From positions 1 to 64,000 of the forward strand of contig WHUX01000174.1 of the NCBI GenBank assembly GCA_015179025.1: a stretch of 64,000 nt of DNA. The letters are read 5' to 3'. This stretch comes from Terfezia claveryi (taxonomy: Eukaryota; Ascomycota; Pezizomycetes; Pezizales; Pezizaceae). Below are positions 1 to 13,400 of the stretch, piece by piece (the first letter of the stretch is position 1; the number at the start of each line of letters is the position of its first letter). Both the position numbers and the translations under genes were made by a program. The notes below the pieces were generated by a model, which saw only the letters and a list, made by a program, of their open reading frames with translations, was not told where the DNA came from and ran no database searches.

Positions 1-654
1 GAAGATGAGGGGAAATATTATATATAGTTTGATGAATAGAAAATAAATAGAGTTAGGTTCATATATTGTATAAGATAATCTCTTTACTATATTTCATTTC
101 ATGAAGGTTATAATAAGAGAGATTTATAGATATTATAGTAAGTGAAGAATAAAATCATTATAAAGCTATATAAAAAAGTATAATAACTATATAAGATATA
201 GCATATTGCTTACTAAATATAGAGATACAAGTACAAATATATATGTATTATAAGAAAAGTAGAAAAGTTAGGTGTATAGAAGATAGAAAGTATACTAAAG
301 AGAATTTAAGAATATAAAATAATATAATGCAGTATTGGTAAAGAAAGAAAGGAAGATAAGATGAAGATAAAGAAACAGAAAAAAGAATAGGGGAGAAGAT
401 AGAGTGGGTTAGGCAGAAGAATAGAAGAAGTAGAGTGAAGTAGAGTAGAGTAGAAAGGAGGAAGGAAATATAAACGTAGAAGAAGAAAGGATATTATAGA
501 AGTAACAAGAGTAAAGAGAGAAAAGTTTTAAAAGTAGAATAGAAGTATGAGAAAGTTAAAAGAAAAGTATAAAAGGAAGGCAGAAAGGTAGTATTATATA
601 AAAGGATATTCTATACTTCAGATATACCTAATATAGATATTATTTTTGCTGATA
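1..654. mobile_element. Right-end remnant of a CATCAG/Plavaka-type element
   Basis: Purine-rich, AT-rich sequence with no recognisable reading frame. It ends at 654 in TTTTTGCTGATA, the decayed form of the TTTTTGCTGATG terminus seen at 20510, 34576 and 42212. Immediately beyond it, minus-strand RNase H sequence of a family-1 gypsy pol begins (compare the intact copy around 25100). The boundary therefore looks like a transposon end inserted into that pol. The other end lies outside the window. The family assignment rests on the terminal motif alone. Confidence 0.4.
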
Positions 655-3490
655 CTTCATTGAGAAGTACTTCTTAAAGAAATATACTACTAGCTATAAA
701 ATACTATTATTATTATTTTAAAATAGTATTCTAGTAGATATATAGTTAGAGGTATCAGTTTTGATAATGTACTTATAGTCAGTATTAAAATGGGTTAATA
801 TTAGGACTCAGCAGAAGGCTATCTTAAGATTCTTAAAGGTAGTCTAAACTATGAGATTCTACTAGAATTGCAGATTTTTCTCTAATTATTTTGTCCTTAT
901 TAATACTATTATGAATGCTATGATCTTCAAATAGCCTAGTATAAACTTACATTAAAAATTTGTAAATCCTAGAATGACTTGTATATTTTTTAGGTTGGCT
1001 GAGGTCTGCTACTTCTAGATTGTAGTAACCTTAGCTAAGTTTATCCTGATATCCTGAATAGTAATAATTAACTCTAGATACTTGACTTTTTATACCTAGA
1101 ACTTATATTTTTCTAGTTTTAGATATAACTTAGCTTGCTCTAGCTTTTTCAAGACCTGTCTAATATGAATGCTATATTCTGTCAGAGAATCTAAGTAAAT
1201 AAGAATATTGTCTAGATATATAGTTTATAATATATCTAAGAAGTCTTGCAAGGTATTATTAATGAAGTAATAGAATAATACTAGAGTATTAGTTAACCTA
1301 AATAATATAAAATTGTATTTAATAGAGCCATATTATATTTAAAAAGCTATTTTCTACTTTTTCTTTTTATTAATTTGTACCAAGTTGTATGCCTCTTCTA
1401 AATACAATTTAGTAAACTACTTTACTTTAGAAAGTCTAGCTAATATCTCCTAGATTAGGAGTAAGAGATACCTGTTCTAAACTATTATCTCATTTAGACT
1501 ATAATAATCAATATATAGCTAGAAAAAGCTATTTAACTTCTTCATAAATAATATAGAGATATCTACTAGTAAGAAGCTATAGTAAATGAAGCTCTCATTA
1601 AGGTTTTCCTCTAAGTATTTTTTTAGAGCTTCTAGTTTTATCTAAGATATTCCATAGAAAGGTTCATCAAGGGAAGTTTTACCCTTAACTAGTAGAATTA
1701 TATAGTTATATAGCTGATGGAAGGCTAGCTTTTTTATAGCCTTTTCTAAGAATAGGTTAATAAACTTATAATATTTGTCTGGAACTAAGAATTTCTACTT
1801 ATTTTTAGACTTTGTTTTATTAATCTCTAAATTAATCTTATGAATTAATAGAGTATGTACCTAAAGCTTATACTTTCTAGTGAGATAAGCATAAGCCCCT
1901 GCTCTGATAAAGGTAATATGTTGGGGTTTTATAAGAGTAGAGAATATTAGGGAAACAGAGAGAATAGAGTTGTTAACATTAATATATATAGTAGTTTAGT
2001 ATACTATCTAAGTAAAGTTCTCTACTGCGGGTGGTAGTGTACATAACTCCTTCATGCTTGTCCATAAGACACTATAGTACCTCTTATAATATCTACTATT
2101 AAAAGTTAAGATATAAAAGTTAAAGTTGATAGAGATATTATATATTTAGAGCTAAGAAATCCTTAGAATAATAGAGTATTTGAGCTTAGTTACAAATATT
2201 AGTAGACTCTCCAAATAGTATCCAATAATTAGTAATAGTACTAAAGGAGATAGAGTAGGTATTAATAATATTAAGAAGGTAGAGGATCTAGAATTTAGCT
2301 ATTAGAATAGAGTTTTTACTGACAAAGGTCTAATCAATAAAGCTTATCCCTAAAGCACTACAATCTATAAGAGCTAATATTAATACTATTTTACTATTAA
2401 ATTTAATAGTTATTGGTACTAAAAAATGTTTACTAAATACGTGAAATTTATTCATAGATATAAGTGTAAACAAAAAAAATACAAACAAAGATAAATAACC
2501 ATGGGTAGGTCTTTAGCTAGTATTAGTAACTTAATAAGAGACTCCCCTTTTTTTGACTCTTTAACTTCTTTAATCTAGGGCTCAAATATAGTATAGGTAG
2601 CTAGAAAGCAATTTTTCCATAAGAAATATATTGTAATAAAGAAGTCTTCTTTTCTATATATAATATATAGCTTATTATTATAGTAGTAATTCCTTTCCTC
2701 TTTAGTAAGCTAAAGTCTTTTAGAAGATAGACTTATTGGGGTAGCTTTAAAAATGAGATTGTAGTAGGTTCTAGCAGTACTAGGTTTAGGCCTATTGAAT
2801 TTTCAACCTGGCTGTCTTTTATTCTACTTATAAGGCTAAGTCAATCAACTTTTCTAGAGTTTTAGCTAAATATAGAATAAGATGTTTCTTAATTTCAATA
2901 CTAAGGCCCTTTATAAACTATTCTAGCTTCACCTAGTTATTCTATAATACCTCTACTACCAGACTCAAGAATTCTAGTATATATATAGATGGATTATTAT
3001 CTCATTCTCTTAGAGCTTAAAAGGCTATAGTAGTTATCTCTACTAGGTCTAAATCTTCAAATGTATAAGTAAGAATAGTGAATAGGCTGAAGATATCAGT
3101 TAGTTTAATACTCGAGTCTTAGATATAAGGTTAAACATAATCCAAAGCTTTATCCTCTAATAAGGTATATATATAGACTACGTACTACTAAATAGTAGAA
3201 AACTTTACATTATCCTTGATGAGCTTAATATTAATCAAATTCTTGCAAGGTTTGAAGTAGAACCTTTTGCTTTTGAATTTTAGTGAAATAGAGAGATTCT
3301 ATGTATTAGAGGCCTAAAGTACCGATATTCTAATATTTATAGTATTTAGGGTCTAAGTTAGAGTCTAGATAGTTTTCTTGAAATTAGCTAAGTTATTTTA
3401 GTAAGATATAAGGTCATATTAGACTTTATATATAGTTGCTTTAACTTACAAATGCATAGTATCTACAGTGAGATAAATATTAATAATGGT

Positions 3491-4022
3491 TATTATAACT
3501 ATATTTTTAGTCTTGTTTTGATTCTTAAACAGGCTTGATTAAATGATATTTTGTTTTAATACTTGAACAAACTTGTTCAGATATAGTGATTATTATCTTA
3601 GTATCTAAGATAGGAATTAGGAGAAGCTTATTCCTTCTATACCCTTAGCTTAGAATTATGTATATATAGGTTACTTTTTCTACGTTCTGATTGGATCTCT
3701 ATCCAATATCTTGTATATCTAATACAAGACTTTGCTTCTCTCTACAAAGGTGTACTTTTCTTGTATACCTCTTATTATCATTTTACCTTACCTCTCTATG
3801 TTTTACTTCTTTAAACAACTCTATAGTACAGCTGCCTCCCTCTAATATATATGGCAACTGCTTCTATATATCTCTTGCCTCTTACCTCTTGTCTCTTACT
3901 TTTACTCTCCATCTTAGCCTTTCTCTATTCATATTTATAGTATTTCTACATATGTTTTATTCTAGTCCTAATCTTGCTCTAGTATAATCCTTAGTCGCTT
4001 TATCTTTAAAGCCCTTAATACA
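3491..4022 (+). repeat. Solo LTR of gypsy family 1, decayed
   Basis: It matches the family-1 LTR (21372-22049) over its whole length: the start TATTATAACT corresponds to TGTCACAACT, the double ACTTGAACA motif follows, and the ATCTCTATCCAATATCTTG stretch is near the middle. It is flanked by a perfect 5-bp duplication, ATGGT (3486-3490 and 4023-4027). It therefore inserted as a complete element and recombined to a solo LTR. It lies in the opposite orientation to the host gypsy copy A. Confidence 0.85.
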
Positions 4023-4136
4023 ATGGTGTTATGATAGTTATTATAGTTGGTCTAATTTTTGGAAATTAGTACTACTTGCTAGGTATAAAACATAGCTCCT
4101 TAGAGCATAAAAGTAGTTTCTTGAGTTACTATGATA

Positions 4137-6667
4137 TTAGGGAGAGGCTCAGGTAGAACATGCTAATAATTTTACTATCCTATAAAGGAAAAGCAGTAGC
4201 GTAGATATCTAGCTACTTTAAGATGCAGGAAAGGGGCTCGTCATGACGAGGTATCACTATACTGTATCACCACAAATACAATTTCACTACAAATACAATA
4301 TCACTGTGAATACAATCAAATCAAAATGTCTATTGTAGCCATAATGCCAATCTCTACTGATACTCTGCACTACCGTACTATATTGTTCGAGCTTAGCAAA
4401 CCAGTTCCTATATCCCCCCAAATATTCAACGAAATATGGCTATATGTGGATTCGGTTTATTCCAAGCTTCAGCAAGAACTGCTGCAAGCTTATGGTATAG
4501 TACATGTTCAGAAATATGAGTACAGACTTCCAAAAACCATGAACTCAACCATAGCTCTAGTTCTGGATACTGATGGAAACTTTATTAAATGCCAGCAGAG
4601 TAGTATACAAAATGCCAACCTTTGTAATATCCAAATTAAAGTTTCGAGTCCAGTTGATGGTATAGCAGTTATGGTTGAGCACTTTGATGAACATACCCAT
4701 ACTCATGATATTGAGGAGAGCTTCTGGATAAAAAAACCGAGCATATTAGTAGGGTATATCAAGTCTAAAGCAGCCCAAAATTACTCTGCTTCTCAAATTT
4801 ACTATGCTGTCCGTAGTGCAGGAAAATATGAAGGCTCTGAATGGCTGAAAGAGCTTGATGGCTCATCTTTAAAAACGTTCATAAGACTCTATTCAGGTGA
4901 GGTATGATATTTTGATAGCTAATGAATTTGATATATAGAAAAGATGTTAGGAATCTAAAGCAAGGATTGGGGTCAGCAGACCTATGAGCACTTCCATATG
5001 GCAAGCTGTTTGAGGATGATGTTCTCCATGCTTGCAGTTTGTTAACGGAATAGGGGTAGTTATTTGAACAACTTTATGTAGTCGATAGTAAGAAGGAGTA
5101 AAGATGGGGATTGGTCTTTACTCATTCTACAAGACTTTTGATACTGCAAAGGCGAGGCTAGTTTATACAATTTGATGCTATGCATAAGCTCAACAGATAG
5201 GGTTACAACATGTTTTCATTTCTTGTTCGTAATGAGTATAATGTATGGATTCCGACTACACACTTGGTTGTTGAGTGAGAGAATGGAGATATCATCGCCA
5301 AAGGATTAAGGCATATAAAGTAGTAGTATAGTGGTATGTCCGAATTCTTTTTTTTTTCTAGTATTTTACTAACATATAAATAATTAGGTAAATGGCAGCC
5401 ACGTTATATCATGACCGATGATTCTACAATTGAACAGCGTGCAATCCATTTAGCATTTCTGAGTCTCAATACAGGTGAGCAAGAAGTAGCTCATCTTCGT
5501 TGCTCTATTCACTCCAATTGAACCCTCCTCCGACAACTTAACTCTATTGCCAACAAGTCTATATATTAGCTTCTCAAGCATGCTATGTACTACTTCACCA
5601 GAATCAAAAATCATGAGCTGTATGAACAAGCAATTGCAGCTACTGCTGACGAAGAAATGTCAAAATACATTCATATCTACTGGCTTTAGAATGCACCTAA
5701 GTGAGCAATGTATACTCGGCAGTATAGTCCTTTCCTCCTTCAAGCCACCACTAGAAATGCCTGTGAGGCATGGCATTACAAACTAAAGTCTAGTGCAGGG
5801 CTGTCCAAAGAACAAGTGGCATCACATGGTATTTATGGCATGATTTTAAATATTATAGATGCTGTGAATGATGTTGACAATTGAGTTGAGGTGGCCAAAA
5901 GTCATTTCCGAAATTATAAACTTGCTGTTTGTACAAAACAGTATATAGAAATAGGTCAGCTACCAGTTCCTATTCAGAAATTACTTGCCTATGAGCTTGA
6001 TGCTATTGAAGACCACATAGCAAAGGGGAAGGAGTTGCCTAGGTTTGATGAGAATTTACAGTGTCACTGCAAATTCCATAGACAATACTTACTTCCATGC
6101 TATCACATCTTCTATCTTGATACTGAAATCAAAGTATTGACTACAGTGTAGTGGAAGGTGTATTTGATAATATTTAAGGAGTGTGGTATAGAAGTGTATG
6201 AGACTATGGGTGCTATGTGGGTAGAAACTGATGAAGATAGTAGGCGAAATGCTGAGAGGGCTAATATTATTGGTCGAGTATGGGAAAGCTTTGAACAGGT
6301 ACAAAAGCAGCTCTATACTACATATGAGTTGATGGATCAGCTTAACCTAGATGACAATACAGTACAAAGTCAATGAATAGAAGAATAGGCTAATCATATA
6401 CAGATTACGTCGGCCAGTTTGATAAGTGTTTATACTAAAGATATTGTAAATAGACATAGACTATGGGAATTGTAGATAGGAATAGATGGTATTAGTGGTA
6501 ATATTAATTTGCAGTGAAATTGTATTTGTAGTGATATAGTATGGTGACACCTCGTTATAACAAGCCCCTTTCCTATATCTTAAAGTAGCTAGATATCTAC
6601 GCTGTTACTTTTCCTTTATAGAATAGTAAAATTATTAGCATGTTCTCCCTGAGCCCCTTCCTAATAT
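4137..6667 (+). mobile_element. Mutator-like (MULE) DNA transposon
   Basis: Long terminal inverted repeats of roughly 150-170 bp are visible. The left one starts about 4137 with GGGAGAGGCTCAGG. Reverse-complementing the right end (about 6500-6667) gives GGAAGGGGCTCAGGG followed by the same AGAACATGCTAATAATTTT stretch. The TIRs enclose one plus-strand transposase gene with a SWIM-type zinc motif. It sits in the 5' leader of decayed gypsy copy A. I could not settle the target-site duplication because decay blurs the ends; at most a short AATAT is shared. Confidence 0.85.
4326..6376 (+). pseudogene. MULE transposase, disrupted
   Basis: The first 193 codons (4326-4907) are open and begin at the ATG just inside the left TIR. 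The frame then continues with several stops to 6376. Recognisable parts in order: an N-terminal segment ending in a histidine-rich VEHFDEHTHTHD stretch; the first DDE block (QFDAMHKLNR..YN, about 5180-5225); the second acidic block (YIMTDDSTIEQRAI, about 5405-5450); and near the C terminus a SWIM zinc-finger pattern CHC..CYH (about 6060-6105). An intron with a GTATGT donor, a TACTAAC branch site and a TTAG acceptor fits about 5335-5390. Most internal stops are explained by C-to-T or G-to-A changes. The SWIM motif and the DDE spacing support the MULE call rather than hAT or pogo. The protein is almost certainly not functional here. Confidence 0.75.
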
Positions 6668-6698
6668 TGGCATACTAGTTAGTTAGAGCAATCTAATA

Positions 6699-7269
6699 TA
6701 GTTTAATAAATGCTCTAGAAAATAAAGTGACTAAATAGTATACCTAGATAGTAGGTAAAAGTAGATTGTAGATATAGAAATACTATATATATGACCTAGA
6801 GGAAGACTAAAATAGGGCAAAGGCAAGAGAGGCAAAAAGTATAGAAAAGTATAATAAGATAATAGCAGGGGATATATAAGGAGTGTATATATTCATAAAC
6901 AAAAGCAAAGTCTTATATTAAATATATAAGATATTGGATAGAAATCCAATAATAGTATAAAGGTAAAGGGCTATATATATATAGTTTAAAATAATAGAAG
7001 GAATAGGCTTTCCAAAACCCCTATATTAGAACCTAAGTAAGATAGCAATAACTAATTACCTTATATTATAGATAATTACAAAAACAATAGTAATAATAAG
7101 AGTCAGATAGGAATCTGTCTAACTTTTAAATAGGAATAAAAAAAGATAATAATAAGTAATAAGAATAATAATAATACTTAAACAGATCTATTTAAGTATT
7201 AAAAAACAATACAATACTCAAATAGAGCTGTTCAAGTATTAAAATAAGATTAAAAATATAGTTATGATA
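6699..7269 (-). repeat. 5' LTR of decayed gypsy copy A
   Basis: The reverse complement starts TATCATAACT and reproduces the doubled ACTTGAACA motifs and the 3' end of the family-1 LTR. It is followed by leader sequence resembling the stretch after the LTR at 22050-22084. This fixes the orientation of copy A. Confidence 0.75.
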
Positions 7270-7961
7270 GTTAACAAATCATTATTTTTTTGCCTAAGGT
7301 TCTATAAGGCCTAGCTAGCCATTCTCTTAGAGTCTGGATTCTCAAAGGCTCAATCCAAAAGTACTATCAAAGCTAAGATATCAGCTAAATCTACTCTAAT
7401 AGCCTTAATAAATAGTTGAACTTAATTTATTACCTTACTCTCTAATAGCCTATAAATATATAAGAGCTAGTATTGAACTATTAATAACTTAGTTATATCC
7501 TCTAATAATTTGATCTATACTATGTTCTTTTATACCCACAAGCTATCTCAATCTCTATTGAACTTAAAGAAGGCTAGTAAATCCTATGTTTTTAGTACTT
7601 TTTGAGAATCTATAATATCTAAGCCAGAGGTTAATCTTTGAATGGTTTTCTAGTCTTCAGTAGCTTCCTCTTAGAGGAAAGTGATTGTATCTTTTGTAGA
7701 TTTGAATTGTTACTCAGTTTTAAAAAGGTTAGCACATTATTACTTACTAATTGAATAGGTAGCTAAGAATATATCAGTAATTGTTCTATAGTATTCTAAG
7801 AGCTGAGCTAGGTTAAAAAGGATTAGAAGGTCCCTCTATTCCTAAAATTTGATAGTTATTAAAAAAGATAACTAGGATATTGTATACTAGTTAGTCAAAT
7901 TGGATTCAAGGTAGTATAATAAGAGCTTAATAGAGTAAGGTGACTAAAGAGTATACTAGAA
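7270..7961 (-). mobile_element. Older gypsy family-1 fragment (copy B): gag and end of LTR
   Basis: Reverse-complemented, 7540-7620 matches the gag PPKFNGDLA region of the intact element (around 22425-22450), and about 7880-7961 matches the end of the family-1 LTR plus leader. Copy A starts inside this gag, and CATCAG copy 2 starts inside this LTR at 7962. Copy B is therefore the oldest recognisable layer at this end. The rest of it lies outside the window or is lost. Confidence 0.6.
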
Positions 7962-8295
7962 CATCAGGAAGAAAAAAGTGGCATCTGGATATACTGCCTA
8001 GCGTCTAGATATGAGAGCTCGTATGTGTATGTCCTATGCGTCCTATGCGTCTGGACGCTGGCTATATTGCAACACAATCAGGATGTCCAGCTGAATTACA
8101 ACACAATCTGGATTCCTGGCTGAGTTGTAATACAGTCTGGATGCCCGGCTAAGTTGCAACACAATCTGGACACTATTGGGGCAACTAAAGCTGTCCGGAT
8201 GCTAGTTGGCATATTTCAATCTTTAGATATTAGAGTTCCTTCCCTTAGTATTATCATATTGTTAACACTATACTTACAATGCATCCACTTGTATG

Positions 8296-9019
8296 TGTTA
8301 GAGGGGCAGATGGTTAAGTTCGGGCCTACTATAAAATAGATAGCTTAATGAGCTTCTAGTGACATTAGTGGGGCTTGCACGTGTCGCATGGCTTGCACAT
8401 GGCAAAGAGTCTTCGGCTAGCAGGTGGTAAAGGTAAATGGCGGAAGAGTCTTTTAGCTTAGCAAATAGTAAGCACAATAGGAATGAGTATGCGAGGGTGA
8501 TAAATGTGTTTTTGAAAAAGTATGCAAGAAAGTATAGAGATCTAAAGAACCATATTACTTTTGAAGAATTATACAAGACAGTACTTAGGTTTTACTCTTT
8601 CTGTCTAGGTAGCAGAGGCCCTTTATATAGACATCTCGGAGATTGTCCTATCCCCCCCTCACATGGGCTTCCTAAGCCTCAAAGACATGATTGCAAATCA
8701 ATGATGGAGCTACTTAGAAATTAATAATAGCAACATAAGCAGTCTTGGAAATCAAACATATACCTTGAACTGGTCCTCCTCTGTAAGAAGCAGTTATCCT
8801 ATAAACTAATATAACCTAGCCCCAACCCTCTCGGTCTTTGCTAGACCGGTGTACACACTTCCTTGTCCTAGCCAGTCTCTCTACTCCACTAATAGGTATA
8901 AGCTAGAGGGCCTATTGCTAGACCTACTGTAGGTGATCAATCTATATCATTGGCCTCAGCAGTTGTCGGCTTCAGTTTTCTGCCTCTGTGTAGACTACCC
9001 TGATGTGAGATTCGTAATA
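8296..9019 (-). repeat. 3' LTR of gypsy family 2
   Basis: It aligns end to end with 18268-18991, starting TGTTAGAGGGGCAGAT on the plus strand and ending ATTCGTAATA (CA in the partner). Both are 724 bp. The open frames inside it are shadows. Confidence 0.88.
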
Positions 9020-9529
9020 TTACCCCTCCATTGGAAAGCAGGCATCCCAACTGCTACCTTCAAAGCTTTGCTAAATGTCCTTATCTGTATGAGTATGAAT
9101 GGGCCAAAACCGTTAGTTCCTACTACTAATGCTAGGTTCCAACATTTCAATCTAATCGACTTATCGATTGTGGGGCCCATTCAGTAGCTGGTGTACCCTA
9201 TCATATTATCAATATAGTTTGGTCACTAGTAAAACCTCCCTTTGTATAGGCAAAACCTAGTAAGAAAAAGCTAATAAAAAGTAGGAAAGCTATGACCTCA
9301 TATCTTAATCTTGCAAGTATAGGTAGTACATATAGCACTAGTTGAATCCGTAAATTCCGAGTGCCTTAACCTTACAAGCATAGGTTCATTCAACTGGCTT
9401 AACTCCTAGGCATATGTTTGCTTCAACTGCCTTAACCCTCAGGTATAGGTTCATTAGACTGCCTTAACCTTCAAGTATAGGTTCGCTCAACTGACTTAAC
9501 CTTCAGGCATAGGTTCATTCTCGAAATCA

Positions 9530-10183
9530 TACATCCCTTGGTTTCTTCAGAAACTTATCATGGAATGCCTTCACCTTGTTGCTACAAGACATTGTATTCA
9601 ATATTTACCTAATATCATCTTCAGGGTTGTATCCCTACCATCGCATTCAGTACAAGATTTTGCTTTTCCTATATACTGAATCTATAATTTCCTCAATACC
9701 ATACTTAATGTCTTTATCTTTTTCCATGGCTTGTGGATCTGGTCGGTTGTAGAATAGCTTTAGTAACATGGTATGTATAACCCTATGCAATCTAATACCC
9801 TTTAGTATATTGAGTTCATATGTATGTAATCCGACTCTTCGTACTACCTCATAGGGGCTGATCCACTTGGTCATTAGAGATCGGTTGTTCTCTGCCTTAA
9901 TAGTGAGATTCTGGTGATCTACCAGTACCTAGTTGTTGGGTTGAAAAGTTCTAGCCTTCTCCATGAACAGTGAGCTTCTCCTATTATTGATATGCTTGAG
10001 GGTCTCATGAATTTAACCATGCACCGAGGTCATCCAGTCAAGCCATTCTTCAGCTGCAGACGTACTAAGCTGATATTCAGTATTTAGATAGATAGCCCGA
10101 GAGTCAAACCCATAGAGGGATCTGAATAGTGAGTATCTATGATTTGAGGTTGCAGTTAAGTTGTATGTGAACTCAGCCAAGGG
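9530..10183 (-). pseudogene. Gypsy family-2 integrase C-terminal part and chromodomain
   Basis: Minus-strand frames read PLAEFTYN at the pogo junction (10183), a conserved integrase segment. They continue through the ENNRSLMTKWISPYEV region (about 9840-9880) into a C-terminal chromodomain-like segment (YGIEEIIDSVYRKSK, about 9650-9710, then a WEP-like region lost to decay). Several stops interrupt it. Joining to the integrase at 14291 is seamless if the pogo-like element and one TA are removed. A chromodomain is known to target chromoviruses to heterochromatin. Confidence 0.75.
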
Positions 10184-10419
10184 TACCATCTATCACGAAG
10201 TAGTGCATCATTACTGGAATGTGCATCAGCCCCTATGCTATACCTATCTCAAAAATGTAAGCATGCATATGGGGTAAATATTAACCAAATCCCTCCCAGT
10301 ATGATCAATCTTTGGTCAAATACAACTTCGAGAATGAAATAGAACTGATAGTATACAAATTCTAGCCATATATAATCGAGTTTGGTGCTAATAAAGTATT
10401 AGTTATTACAATAAACTAG

Positions 10420-13400
10420 CTAGAGCAACGCCGACTTCAGGTGGCTAAAAAGGAGGTCGATTGAGAGAAAGCCATTAAGAACGCATGCACCGAAGTACAA
10501 TAAGGATGGTTTAAATCAATGTGAAAGGTAGCGGAAGCATATGAAGTTCATTATTCTACTGCATGGAGGTGTCTAAAAAGAGCAAAACTACAGAAATTAG
10601 CACATACACATCTTAACGCCGGCAGAAGAGAGATCAATTATCAGGTAGATAGTGCAACTTAAGGAGTTTGGATTTCTACCTCAGGTTAACCATGTCAAGG
10701 AAGCAATTGTACTATTAAAGCATCTAAAGCTTAGTTTAGTGGAAAAAGCTATTGAGACATATTTTGATAAAATGCTTGGTAAAAATTATTTAACTCGCTT
10801 TCTAGATCAAGATCCGAATCTAGTATCTAAGCTCAGCAGTAACTTTGACAAGTAGCGTATTAAACAGAGTGATCCAGGAGTTATCCAGTATTATTTTAGT
10901 AAGGTTGAGTAAGTATGGAAGAAATATTTAATAACTGAGAGCAATACCTACAACATAGATGAAAAGGGGTTTCGATAAGGGATATCTAATAGGGCTAAGA
11001 TTAGATGTCAACGCCGTGAATATGGTATGACTGGAAAGATGACTACTGATAGTATAAGGGAGTTAATTACAATGGTGGAGACTATTTCTGAAGATGGTAT
11101 CATTCTTTCTCTCCTTATTATTTATAAGGGGATCGCATATTATATGGGATAGTATCAGTACTTGGATTCATTAATTAATATCTGCAAGAATTAGAAGTTT
11201 ACTTATAGTAAGACTGGGTAGAATAATAGCTTTTTGAGTATTACATAGTTGAAGCATTTCCATAATATTATGAAAGGGCACTTAGTATCACTAAAATAAT
11301 ACTAATTTCTTATTCTTAATGGTTGTGAAATTCATATTCATATTGATTTCATTGAATATTATATAGATTATTGAATTGTTGCATATTGTCTTGCTTCTTA
11401 TACAATACATCAGGAAAAAAAATTTGGTGTCTAGATGCAGCACCAAGCGTCCGGACGCGATTTTGCGTCTGGACACGATTTTGCATCCTATGCGTCCTGT
11501 GCATCCGGATGCCTTGGGGTATTGCATTACAATCTGGACGTAACTAGGACTCTGCGCTACATCGCAATACAATCCCGACACCATTAGGGCAACAATAGCC
11601 ATCCAGATGGTAGTTGACATAAGCTCAATATCTGGATGTTAGAGTTTATTCCCATCGCATCAAAAACTCAATTGAGGTTGTTAATGCTATAGGTTCCATA
11701 TCTAGTGTTGCTGAACCAGGGCCCCAAATTGCTCTCTTCTACCATACAAACTTGCTTACAGCTTGCATCTACGATGCTCTAATACCAGCCAGCTATGTAG
11801 CTACTATTGCACCTATTAAATATGCATGCAGCAGAAATATCTATTGTATTCGCTACTAATTATATGCATAGAAGTATTGAGAAATAGATATATATAGAGC
11901 ATGCAATCACTCCTCTAATTACTCTAATACTCACTCTAATACTCGCTCTAATACTCGTTCTAATACTCGCTCTAATACTCGCTCTAATACATGCTCTAAT
12001 ACTCGCTCTAATACTCGCTCTAATACTCGCTCTAATACTTGCTCCAATACTCACTCCAATACTTCCTCCAATACTCGCTCTAATACTTGCCCTAATACTC
12101 GCTCCAATACTCACTCTAATACTCGCCGCAATGTGCTGGGATATAGAGTGAAGAGAAAATGTGTGGGAAAGGGAGATATATATACAAGAACACCATAGTT
12201 GCCAAGGCCGACTAGTAAGGCCAACAATTTAGACTTTCCGAAGACAATGAGATAAGGGATAACAAGAGAAGTGGCAGAACAGTGATCAATGGTGCTTAGC
12301 CCTCTTTCACCTGCGGGTGCCATACTATTCAATACCTGGCCTGGTAATAATTGTATAGAGATATGTGCGCAGTTCATACTTTGTGATATGTTTTGTAGGA
12401 ATTCATACATTCACAGGTATATATATATATATATATATGCCCGTGAATGCCTGAATTTCTCTATAAGTCTCCAAAAGCATGAGTTTCTGGCATATATATA
12501 TATATGTCTCCAAAAGTACAAGTTTCTCATATATATATATATATATGCCTGCGAATGCATAAATTTCTCTATATGTCTCCAAAAGCATAAGTTTCTTGCA
12601 TATATATATATATATATGCCCATGAATGTATGAATTCCTATATAACATATCACAAAGTGTGAACTCTGCACATATTTCTATACAACTATTACCAGGCCAA
12701 GCATTGAATAGTACGGTACTCGCAGGCGAAAGGGGACTACGTCCTATTGATTACTATCCTACTACTTCTCTTGTTATCTCTTATCTCATTGTCTTCGGAA
12801 AGTCTAAATTGTCAGCCTTACCAGTCGGCCTTGGCAACTAAGGTATTCCTGTATATATACTTCCCTTCTCCGCATATTTTTCCTTCACTCTATATCCCAG
12901 CACATTGTAGCGAGCATTAGAGTGAGTATTGGAGCGAGTATTAGGGCGAGTATTAGAGCAAGTATTGGAGTGAGTATTACAGTGAGTATTAGTGCAAGTA
13001 TTAGAACAAGTATTAGAGCAAGTATTAGAGCATGTATTAGAGCGAGTATTAGAGCAAGTATTAGAGTGAGTATTAGAGCGAGTATTAGAGCGATTGGAGC
13101 AGCAATTGTATGCTCTATATATATCTATTTCTCAATACTTCTGTGCATATAATTAGTAGCGAATCCAATGAATATTTCCACTGCAGGCATATTTAATGGA
13201 TGCAATAGCAGCTATATAGCTGGCTGGTATTAAAGCATCATAGATACAAGCTATAAGCAGGTTTGCATGGTAGAAAAGAGCGATTTGGGGCCCTGGTTCA
13301 GCAACGCCAGACATGGAACCTATAGTATTAACAACCTCAATTGAGTTGTTGATGTAATGGGAATAAACTTTAACATCCAGATGTTGAGCTTATGTCAACT

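Larger units (their letters stand above)
655..7269 (-). mobile_element. Heavily decayed Ty3/gypsy chromovirus, family 1 (copy A)
   Basis: Minus-strand, strongly AT-shifted relative of the near-intact element at 21372-27859. From high to low coordinate it has a 5' LTR (about 6699-7269), a leader interrupted by a Mutator-like element and a solo LTR, gag (about 3450-2750), then protease and reverse transcriptase. The reverse complement of about 1150-1640 lines up with the intact copy through the DYRGLN, FGLTNAP and YLDDILIY region. RNase H homology runs to 655, where another transposon end interrupts it. Nearly all differences are C-to-T or G-to-A, so no frame survives. The order of pieces is coherent once the three insertions are removed. 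Confidence 0.75.

Noticed and set aside
3491..7269. Inverted LTR pair flanking the MULE as a possible composite element
   Set aside because: The LTR at 3491 has its own ATGGT duplication, so it is a separate solo LTR; the other LTR belongs to gypsy copy A.
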